Part shown: in pieces, positions 1-6,031 of the stretch
Layout of the letters: each line of letters begins with the position of its first letter
Numbering within the stretch: the stretch's first letter is position 1
DNA from: an uncultured Oscillospiraceae bacterium
GTDB lineage: Bacteria; Bacillota; Clostridia; Oscillospirales; Acutalibacteraceae
Reading direction: 5' to 3'
Length of the DNA: 7,517 nucleotides
Assembly (NCBI GenBank): GCA_902496265.1
Contig: CABVAD010000055.1
Span: 1 to 7,517 of the forward strand
Program-made: the position numbers and the translations under genes
The notes under the pieces: model-generated
What the model was told of the DNA's origin: nothing
The model's database searches: none
Seen by the model: only the letters and a program-made list of their open reading frames with translations

Positions 1-5
1 ATACA

Positions 6-11
6 TAAAAT
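6..11 (+). promoter_or_regulatory. Weak candidate -10 box for the metK leader
   Basis: TAAAAT matches five of six bases of the TATAAT consensus and would start transcription near base 18, just before the riboswitch P1 helix at 21. That placement is what an S-box leader needs. The -35 box would fall outside the window, and the stretch is AT-rich enough for chance matches (TAATAT at 13-18 also resembles a -10 but lies too close to P1). This is inference only. Confidence 0.22.
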
Positions 12-20
12 TTAATATGT

Positions 21-118
21 CCTTATCAAGAGAGGCGGAGGGAACCGGCCCTGTGATGCCCGGCAACCTGATAGTTTTATCAAGGTGCCAATTCCGGCGG
101 ATTATCCGAAAGATGAGG
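21..118 (+). promoter_or_regulatory. SAM-I (S-box) riboswitch aptamer upstream of metK
   Basis: The aptamer binds S-adenosylmethionine in the nascent RNA and controls metK by premature termination. All helices can be drawn. P1 pairs 21-27 with 112-118 (one G-U). P2 pairs 34-36 with 58-60 and, beyond the kink-turn region, 39-42 with 49-52. P3 spans 62-89. P4 pairs 98-101 with 105-108. The P2 loop CCGG (45-48) is complementary to CCGG at 94-97, giving the family's pseudoknot. Conserved blocks are visible: TTATCAAGAGAGG, GATGCCCGGCAACC, AAGGTGCCAATTCC and GAAAGATGAGG. Without SAM, bases 110-119 can pair with 128-137 (ten pairs, several G-U), freeing P1's 3' strand and blocking the terminator's 5' arm. 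With SAM, P1 forms and the terminator folds, so this is an OFF switch. Confidence 0.96.
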
Positions 119-124
119 TTTTGT

Positions 125-152
125 GCCGCTTCGTTTTCGGAGCGGCTTTTTT
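125..152 (+). terminator. Riboswitch-controlled intrinsic terminator
   Basis: GCCGCTTCG (125-133) pairs with CGGAGCGGC (138-146) around a TTTT loop, giving nine pairs with one G-U. Six T residues (147-152) follow directly. It lies 6 nt after the aptamer and 45 nt before the metK start, the expected place for the expression platform. Its 5' arm overlaps the antiterminator partner strand (128-137), so the two folds exclude each other. Confidence 0.94.
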
Positions 153-182
153 ATTGATATGGATATATAGGACACATAAAAC

Positions 183-188
183 GGAGGA
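183..188 (+). promoter_or_regulatory. metK ribosome binding site
   Basis: GGAGGA lies 9 nt before the ATG at 198. This favours that codon over the in-frame ATG at 207 (Met4), which would sit 18 nt away, too far for normal initiation. Confidence 0.88.
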
Positions 189-197
189 AAATTAAAA

Positions 198-1385
198 ATG
201 TCAAAAATGCTTTTTACGTCGGAATCGGTCACAGAGGGACATCCCGATAAGGTCTGCGACCGTATTTCGGACGCGATTTTGGACGAGATTCTTAAAAACG
301 ACCCTGACGCCCGCGTTGCCTGCGAGACCTTCTGCACCACGGGCAGTATAACGGTTATGGGTGAAATATCCGCCGACTGTCAGGTTGATATTCCGCAGAT
401 TGCGCGGGATGTGGTCTGCGAAATAGGCTATAACAGCCCCGAAGCGGGCTTTGACGGCAACACCTGCGCGGTTATGACGGCAATTGATAAGCAGTCGCCC
501 GATATTGCTATGGGGGTTGACAATTCCCTTGAATTTAAGGACGGAGAAGAGGATAAGTACAATCTTAACGGCGCGGGAGACCAGGGAATGATGTTCGGCT
601 ACGCCTGTGACGAAACGCCGGAATTAATGCCTCTGCCGATTTCGCTTGCGCACAAAACGGCAAAGCGTTTAACCGAGGTCAGAAAGAGCGGCGAGCTTAA
701 GTACCTTAGACCTGACGGCAAAACGCAGGTCACGGTAGAATATGAAGACGGCAAGCCTCGGAGGATAGACGCGGTTGTAGTATCTTCACAGCACAGCGCC
801 GATGTTGATTTGGAGGTGCTTCGCACCGATATTTTAGAAAAGGTGATAAAGCCGACCGTTCCCGCTGAGCTGTTTGACGAAAACACTAAGGTTTATATTA
901 ACCCGACAGGACGGTTTGTTGTCGGCGGTCCGCAGGGGGATACGGGACTTACGGGGCGCAAAATAATTGTCGATACCTACGGCGGCTTTGCCCGTCACGG
1001 CGGCGGAGCGTTTTCGGGTAAAGACCCGACAAAGGTTGACCGCAGCGCCGCCTATGCCGCGCGTTACATTGCAAAGAATATTGTGGCGGCGAAAATAGCC
1101 ACAAAATGCGAGGTGCAGTTAGCCTACGCGATAGGCGTGGCGCGCCCTGTCTCGGTTATGGTCGATACCTTCACGACAGGAAAATATGACGACGAAAAAA
1201 TCGCCGAGGCGGTAAAAAAGGTCTTTGATTTGCGCCCGTCCGCCATTATAGATACCCTACAGCTTAAAAGACCGATTTACAAACAGCTCTCTGCTTACGG
1301 TCATATGGGCAGAACCGACCTCGACATTCCGTGGGAAAAAACCGACCGCACAAATTTGCTTTCTAAAGAATTGAATAAATATTGA
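198..1385 (+). CDS. metK: S-adenosylmethionine synthetase (methionine adenosyltransferase)
   Basis: This cytosolic enzyme converts ATP and L-methionine to S-adenosylmethionine, releasing phosphate and pyrophosphate; the family usually works as a tetramer. The 395-residue length is normal (bacterial MetK is about 380-400). The N-terminal ESVTEGHPDKVCDRISDA block (from residue 9) carries His15 and Asp17 for ATP and metal binding. Both family signatures are present: GAGDQGMMFGYA at 125-136 and GGGAFSGKD near 268-276. GGPQGDTGLTGRK (243-255) supplies further active-site residues. The flexible gate over the active site corresponds to about residues 100-125. The C-terminus has YGHMGR (367-372), a conservative variant of the common YGHFGR. 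The SAM riboswitch upstream gives product feedback, which independently supports the identification. The gene appears monocistronic: a terminator follows at 1434-1480. Its TGA stop lies inside the -35 box of the next transcription unit. Confidence 0.98.
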   Translation: MSKMLFTSESVTEGHPDKVCDRISDAILDEILKNDPDARVACETFCTTGSITVMGEISADCQVDIPQIARDVVCEIGYNSPEAGFDGNTCAVMTAIDKQSPDIAMGVDNSLEFKDGEEDKYNLNGAGDQGMMFGYACDETPELMPLPISLAHKTAKRLTEVRKSGELKYLRPDGKTQVTVEYEDGKPRRIDAVVVSSQHSADVDLEVLRTDILEKVIKPTVPAELFDENTKVYINPTGRFVVGGPQGDTGLTGRKIIVDTYGGFARHGGGAFSGKDPTKVDRSAAYAARYIAKNIVAAKIATKCEVQLAYAIGVARPVSVMVDTFTTGKYDDEKIAEAVKKVFDLRPSAIIDTLQLKRPIYKQLSAYGHMGRTDLDIPWEKTDRTNLLSKELNKY

Positions 1386-1410
1386 CAAACGGATAGGTTT
1401 GTGGTATACT
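1382..1410 (+). promoter_or_regulatory. Sigma-A-type promoter for gltBD, extended -10
   Basis: TTGACA (1382-1387) is a perfect -35 box, and TATACT (1405-1410) matches five of six bases of the -10 consensus. The spacing is the optimal 17 bp. TGG directly before the -10 box supplies the TGn extended element. The start point should be near 1416-1418. The -35 box contains the metK TGA stop (1383-1385), so gene end and promoter share bases. This predicts a strong promoter for gltB-gltD with a leader of about 85 nt that includes the terminator at 1434-1480. Function is inferred from sequence only. Confidence 0.82.
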
Positions 1411-1423
1411 GCTAAAAGTATAA

Positions 1424-1441
1424 ATGAGCAACGGCGTTCAT
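1424..1441 (+). promoter_or_regulatory. Candidate antiterminator hairpin in the gltB leader
   Basis: ATGAGC (1424-1429) can pair with GTTCAT (1436-1441), six pairs with one G-U, around the hexaloop AACGGC (1430-1435). It takes up bases 1436-1440 of the terminator's 5' arm, so hairpin and terminator cannot coexist. Alone it is much weaker than the terminator and would need stabilising, for example by a protein. The loop has A at position 1 and G at position 4, as in RNA targets of ANTAR-domain antiterminators. The pairing is seen; the role is inferred, and chance is possible. Confidence 0.35.
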
Positions 1442-1480
1442 TGATAAGGGTATTCTTATCTTTGAACGCTTTTTTATTTT
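1434..1480 (+). terminator. Intrinsic terminator between metK and gltB, inside the gltB leader
   Basis: GCGTTCA (1434-1440) pairs perfectly with TGAACGC (1463-1469). After a TT/TT internal loop, GATAAG (1443-1448) pairs with CTTATC (1455-1460), leaving the loop GGTATT. TTTTTTATTTT (1470-1480) follows. It would end metK transcripts, but because the gltBD promoter lies upstream it also stands between that promoter and gltB, making it a likely attenuator. The reverse strand lacks a matching U tract, so it acts in one direction. Confidence 0.92.
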
Positions 1481-1488
1481 GTTAAAAC

Positions 1489-1494
1489 GGGGGA
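1489..1494 (+). promoter_or_regulatory. gltB ribosome binding site
   Basis: GGGGGA lies 7 nt before the ATG at 1502. It is a G-rich variant of the GGAGG core. It begins only 8 nt after the U tract of the preceding terminator, so the leader after the terminator holds little else. Confidence 0.78.
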
Positions 1495-1501
1495 TTTTTA
1501 A

Positions 1502-4500
1502 ATGACGGATAAAGGACTTTACCGACAGCAATTCGAGCATGACGCCTGCGGTATCGGCGCGGTTGTTAATGTGGACGGAATTAAGAGCCACAGGGTTGTT
1601 GATAACGCGCTTTCCATTGTTGAAAAGCTTGAACACAGAGCGGGTAAGGACGCGTCGGGCGAGACGGGCGACGGCGTCGGAATACTCGTTCAGATTTCGC
1701 ATAAATTCTTTTCCGCCGCCGCGGCAAAGCTTGGTATCAATATCGGCGGCGAGCGGGAATACGGCGTTGGTATGTTCTTCTTCCCGCAGGACACCTTAAA
1801 GCGCAATCAGGCAAAGAAAATGCTTGAGGTTATAGCGGCGAAGGAGGGGGTAGAGTTCTTAGGCTGGCGCGAGGTGCCGATTGACAGCACTACGCTTGGC
1901 AAAAAGGCGCTGGACTGTATGCCCCACATTATGCAATGCTTCCTAAAGAAGCCCGCCGACATTAATAAAGGGCTTGATTTTGACCGCAAGCTTTATATAA
2001 TCCGCCGCGTCTTCGAGCAGAGCAACGATAATACATATGTTGTGTCCCTTTCTTCTCGCACCATTGTATATAAGGGAATGTTCCTTGTCGGTCAGTTAAG
2101 ACGGTTTTACCTTGATTTATTGGACGAAAGCTTTGAAAGTGCGATAGCCCTTGTTCACTCCCGCTTTTCAACCAATACTACACCGAGCTGGGAGCGGGCG
2201 CACCCGAACCGCTTTATACTCCACAACGGCGAGATTAACACTATCCGCGGCAACGTGGACAGAATGCTCGCCCGCGAGGAGACTATGGAAAGCACCGTTA
2301 TGAAGGACGATATGGACAAAATTCTGCCTGTCGTCAACGCCTCGGGCTCTGACTCGGCTATGCTTGACAACACCCTCGAATTCCTTGTGATGAACGGTAT
2401 GGAGCTGCCGCTTGCGGTAATGGTGACAATACCCGAACCGTGGCGCAACAGCAAGACCATAACCCGTGCAAAGCGCGATTTTTACCACTATTATTCCACT
2501 ATGATGGAGCCGTGGGACGGACCTGCCGCGATACTCTTTTCGGACGGCGATACCGTCGGTGCGGTGCTTGACCGAAACGGTCTTCGCCCGTCAAGATACT
2601 ATATAACCGACGATAATATGCTTATTCTGTCGTCAGAGGTAGGCGTTCTCGACATTCCTTCCGAGCATATTGTAAAGAAAAGCCGCCTTGAACCGGGCAA
2701 AATGCTGCTTGTGGATACCGCGAATAAGCGCATTATATCGGACGAGGAGTGTAAGAAGTATTACGCCACAAGAAAGCCCTACGGCGAGTGGCTTGACCAG
2801 AACCTTGTGCGGCTTGACGAGCTTAAAATGCCCAACTGCCGCATTGAGAGGTACGACCAGCAGACGAGAGACAGGCTGTATAAGGCTTTCGGATATACCT
2901 ATGAGGACATCAAGGACGCTATAATTCCTATGGCGAAGAACGGCGCGGAGGCGACCGCCGCCATGGGTACGGATATTCCGCTTGCAATGCTTTCGGAGAA
3001 GCACCAGCCCCTCTTTAACTATTTTAAACAGCTTTTCGCGCAGGTTACAAATCCGCCTATCGACGCTATCCGCGAGGAGGTTGTGACCGATACGAGCGTT
3101 TATGTCGGCTCGGACGGAAACCTGCTTGAGGAAAAGGCTTCAAACTGTGTTGTGCTTGAAATTCCAAACCCGATTATCACCTCGGCGGAGCTTGTGAAAA
3201 TCAAGGCAATCGACCGCCCCGGCTTTAAGGTTGAGACGGTATCTCTGCTTTACTATAAAAATACTCCCCTTGAAAGGGCGCTTGACCACCTGTTTGTGGA
3301 GTGCGACCGCGCCTATAAAAACGGGGCTAATATTCTTATACTCTCCGACCGCGGGGTGGACGAAAACCATGTTGCTATTCCGTCATTGCTTGCGGTTTCG
3401 GCGATTGAACAGCACTTAATCCGTACTAAAAAGCGTACCGCGCTGTCGGTTATTTTAGAGAGTGCGGAGCCGCGGGACGTTCACCAGTTTGCAACCCTCT
3501 TAGGCTACGGAGCGAGGGCGGTAAACCCCTATCTTGCCGAGGAATGTATCACAGAGCTTATCGATTTAAAGCTCCTTGATAAGGATTATCACACCGCTAT
3601 ACGCGACTATAATAACGCGATACTCCACGGTATTGTTAAAATCGCCTCCAAAATGGGTATTTCCACGATTCAGTCCTACCAGTCCTCACAGATTTTTGAG
3701 GCTGTCGGCATAAAGAAGGAGGTTATCGACCGCTACTTTACAAACACGGTAAGCCGTGTCGGCGGTATAGGGCTTGAAGAGATAAACGAGGGGGTTGAGT
3801 ACCGCCACAGCCACGCATTTGACCCGTTGGGACTGGGCGTTGACACCACCCTTGACAGTGTGGGCGAGCATAAGCTCCGAACAGGCAGCGATAAGGAAGA
3901 CCATATGTACAGCCCAGAAACCGTTATTGCCCTTCGTGAGGCGACACAGTTCGGCTCTTATGAGCGGTTTAAGGAGTACACCGCTATGGTGGATAACGAA
4001 AGACGTCCCCACACACTGCGCGGTCTTCTTGACTTTAACACCGAAAATGTAACCCCCGTGCCGATAGACGAGGTTGAGCCTGTAAGCGAGATTGTAAAAC
4101 GCTTCAAGACGGGCGCTATGTCCTACGGCTCGATTTCGCAGGAGGCGCACGAGTGTATGGCGGTTGCTATGAACCGTTTGGGCGGCAAGTCCAACTCGGG
4201 CGAGGGCGGCGAAAAGCCTGAGAGATTAGGCACCGAGCGCAACAGCGCGATTAAGCAGGTAGCTTCGGGCAGATTCGGCGTAACAAGCGAATACTTAGTT
4301 TCCGCAAAGGAAATTCAGATTAAAATGGCGCAGGGCGCAAAGCCCGGCGAGGGCGGACATCTGCCCGGCAAAAAGGTTTACCCTTGGATTGCGAAGACCC
4401 GTTATTCCACACCGGGCGTTTCGCTTATTTCACCGCCGCCCCACCACGATATTTATTCTATCGAGGACTTAGCCCAGCTTATTTTCGACCTTAAAAATGC

Positions 4501-6019
4501 CAACCGCGACGCTAGAATTTCGGTAAAGCTTGTCTCCGAGGCGGGCGTCGGCACAATAGCCGCGGGCGTTGCAAAGGCGGGTGCGCAGGTCGTGCTTATC
4601 TCGGGCTATGACGGCGGCACGGGCGCCGCTCCGCAAAGCTCTATTCACAATGCGGGACTTCCGTGGGAACTGGGTCTTGCCGAGGCGCATCAGACCCTTA
4701 TCAGCAACGGTTTGCGTTCAAGGGTGATTCTCGAAACCGACGGTAAGCTTATGAGCGGCAGGGACGTTGCAATAGCGGCAATACTCGGCGCGGAGGAGTT
4801 TGGCTTTGCCACCGCTCCGCTTATCACGATGGGCTGTATTATGATGCGTGTCTGCAATCTCGATACCTGTCCCTGCGGTATTGCCACCCAAAATCCCGAG
4901 CTTAGAAAGCGTTTCTGCGGCAAACCCGAATACGTTATCAACTTTATGAATTATATCGCCGAGGAGCTGCGGGAAATTATGGCTTCCTTAGGTGTCAGAA
5001 CGGTCGAGGAATTGGTCGGCAGAACCGATTTAATCAAGGTTCGCGAAAAGACCGTTACAAAGCGCGCCGCGATGGCGGATCTTTCGCAGATACTTTATAA
5101 TGTCCCCGCACCCGAGGAGGAAAAGCATTTCAGGAAAGAAAATGCTTACAACTTCGAGCTTGAAAAGACGGTGGACGAAAGCATTATAATCCCCGCCTTT
5201 AAGACCGCCCTTAAAACAGGCAAGCCTAAGACTATTAAGGTTGAGGTTTCAAGCACAAACCGCACCGTAGGTACGATTTTCGGCTCGGAAATCACCAAGA
5301 AATACAAAAACACCCTGCCTGACGACACCTATACTATCGAGTGTTACGGCGGCGGCGGTCAGTCCTTCGGCGCGTTTATCCCGAAAGGGCTTACAATAAA
5401 CCTTACGGGCGACAGCAACGACTATTTCGGCAAGGGACTCTCGGGCGGCAAGCTTATTGTAAAGCCCGACGGTAACGCCGCTTACAAGGCGGAGGAAAAC
5501 ATAATTATAGGTAATGTCGCGCTGTACGGTGCAACCTCGGGCGAGGCTTACATTAACGGTATCGCGGGCGAGCGCTTCTGCGTGCGTAATTCGGGCGCGT
5601 ACGCCGTCTGCGAGGGTACGGGCGACCACGGCTGTGAATATATGACGGGCGGCAGAGCCGTTATCTTAGGTCCTACGGGCAAGAACTTTGCCGCGGGTAT
5701 GAGCGGCGGTATCGCCTATGTGCTCGACGAGAATTACGATTTCTATTTACGTCTTAACAAAGAGCTTGTGACTATGACGGGCGTTGAGGAAAAGCACGAT
5801 ATAGAGGAGCTTCGCACAATGATAGAAAAGCACGTTGCGGCGACAGGCTCCCAAAAGGGCAAGCGTATACTTCACGATTTTGTAAATTTCTTACCTTACT
5901 TTAAAAAGATTGTGCCTAACGATTACAGCCGTATGTTAGGGGAGATAAGCCGCTTTGAGGAAAAGGGACTTTCCCGCGACGAGGCGGAGCTTGAAGCCTT
6001 CTACTCGGTGCAGAATTAA
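1502..6019 (+). CDS. gltB: Glutamate synthase (NADPH-type) large subunit
   Basis: GltB turns glutamine and 2-oxoglutarate into two glutamates, using electrons from GltD. At 1505 residues it is full length (family about 1,500). A 15-residue propeptide probably precedes Cys16 (CGIG), which becomes the N-terminal nucleophile after cleavage. The class II amidotransferase domain spans about 16-430, with RFSTNT (221-226), HNGEIN (241-246) and SGSDSA (281-286). A central domain of about 470-770 follows. The FMN and 2-oxoglutarate domain (about 820-1200) shows MSYGS (873-877), SNSGEGGE (897-904), KPGEGGH (947-953), SPPPHHD (977-983), Lys1009 and GYDGGTG (1035-1041). The 3Fe-4S motif C-x5-C-x4-C is intact at Cys1112, Cys1118 and Cys1123. 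The glycine-rich GXGXG beta-helix fills about 1240-1490. The motif HRAGKDASGETGDGVG (45-60) differs from the HRGA...TGDGAG form of proteobacterial enzymes. It shares an operon with gltD. Confidence 0.98.
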   Translation: MTDKGLYRQQFEHDACGIGAVVNVDGIKSHRVVDNALSIVEKLEHRAGKDASGETGDGVGILVQISHKFFSAAAAKLGINIGGEREYGVGMFFFPQDTLKRNQAKKMLEVIAAKEGVEFLGWREVPIDSTTLGKKALDCMPHIMQCFLKKPADINKGLDFDRKLYIIRRVFEQSNDNTYVVSLSSRTIVYKGMFLVGQLRRFYLDLLDESFESAIALVHSRFSTNTTPSWERAHPNRFILHNGEINTIRGNVDRMLAREETMESTVMKDDMDKILPVVNASGSDSAMLDNTLEFLVMNGMELPLAVMVTIPEPWRNSKTITRAKRDFYHYYSTMMEPWDGPAAILFSDGDTVGAVLDRNGLRPSRYYITDDNMLILSSEVGVLDIPSEHIVKKSRLEPGKMLLVDTANKRIISDEECKKYYATRKPYGEWLDQNLVRLDELKMPNCRIERYDQQTRDRLYKAFGYTYEDIKDAIIPMAKNGAEATAAMGTDIPLAMLSEKHQPLFNYFKQLFAQVTNPPIDAIREEVVTDTSVYVGSDGNLLEEKASNCVVLEIPNPIITSAELVKIKAIDRPGFKVETVSLLYYKNTPLERALDHLFVECDRAYKNGANILILSDRGVDENHVAIPSLLAVSAIEQHLIRTKKRTALSVILESAEPRDVHQFATLLGYGARAVNPYLAEECITELIDLKLLDKDYHTAIRDYNNAILHGIVKIASKMGISTIQSYQSSQIFEAVGIKKEVIDRYFTNTVSRVGGIGLEEINEGVEYRHSHAFDPLGLGVDTTLDSVGEHKLRTGSDKEDHMYSPETVIALREATQFGSYERFKEYTAMVDNERRPHTLRGLLDFNTENVTPVPIDEVEPVSEIVKRFKTGAMSYGSISQEAHECMAVAMNRLGGKSNSGEGGEKPERLGTERNSAIKQVASGRFGVTSEYLVSAKEIQIKMAQGAKPGEGGHLPGKKVYPWIAKTRYSTPGVSLISPPPHHDIYSIEDLAQLIFDLKNANRDARISVKLVSEAGVGTIAAGVAKAGAQVVLISGYDGGTGAAPQSSIHNAGLPWELGLAEAHQTLISNGLRSRVILETDGKLMSGRDVAIAAILGAEEFGFATAPLITMGCIMMRVCNLDTCPCGIATQNPELRKRFCGKPEYVINFMNYIAEELREIMASLGVRTVEELVGRTDLIKVREKTVTKRAAMADLSQILYNVPAPEEEKHFRKENAYNFELEKTVDESIIIPAFKTALKTGKPKTIKVEVSSTNRTVGTIFGSEITKKYKNTLPDDTYTIECYGGGGQSFGAFIPKGLTINLTGDSNDYFGKGLSGGKLIVKPDGNAAYKAEENIIIGNVALYGATSGEAYINGIAGERFCVRNSGAYAVCEGTGDHGCEYMTGGRAVILGPTGKNFAAGMSGGIAYVLDENYDFYLRLNKELVTMTGVEEKHDIEELRTMIEKHVAATGSQKGKRILHDFVNFLPYFKKIVPNDYSRMLGEISRFEEKGLSRDEAELEAFYSVQN

Positions 6020-6026
6020 GGGGGGA
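6019..6026 (+). promoter_or_regulatory. gltD ribosome binding site next to the gltB stop
   Basis: AGGGGGGA starts on the last base of the gltB TAA and ends 5 nt before the ATG at 6032. The 12-bp gap holds nothing else, so gltD is co-transcribed with gltB and probably benefits from ribosomes finishing gltB. Confidence 0.82.
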
Positions 6027-6031
6027 TAACA

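Noticed and set aside
1424..1444. Six-codon reading frame (MSNGVH, stop) at the start of the gltB leader, a possible attenuation leader peptide
   Set aside because: It begins only about 7 nt after the predicted transcription start, has no ribosome binding site and contains no glutamate or glutamine codons. It probably arises by chance from the hairpin sequence.
1443..1460. GATAAG-N6-CTTATC palindrome as a regulator binding site
   Set aside because: It is the upper stem of the intrinsic terminator, with a matching outer stem and U tract, which explains the symmetry without an operator. Its loop GGTATT also lacks the A1/G4 pattern of ANTAR targets.
1386..1501. T-box or other known riboswitch in the gltB leader
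   Set aside because: The space between the predicted start and the terminator is under 20 nt, and no T-box sequence (TGGNACCGCG) or other known aptamer core is present.
3686..4150. Minus-strand open frame of 154 codons opposite gltB
   Set aside because: It lies wholly inside conserved gltB coding sequence, has no recognisable motif and no operon context on that strand, so it is a shadow frame.
6020..6025. Run of six G residues between gltB and gltD as a possible slippage or fusion site
   Set aside because: It lies after the gltB stop codon and at the correct spacing for a ribosome binding site, and both flanking genes are full length without any frameshift.
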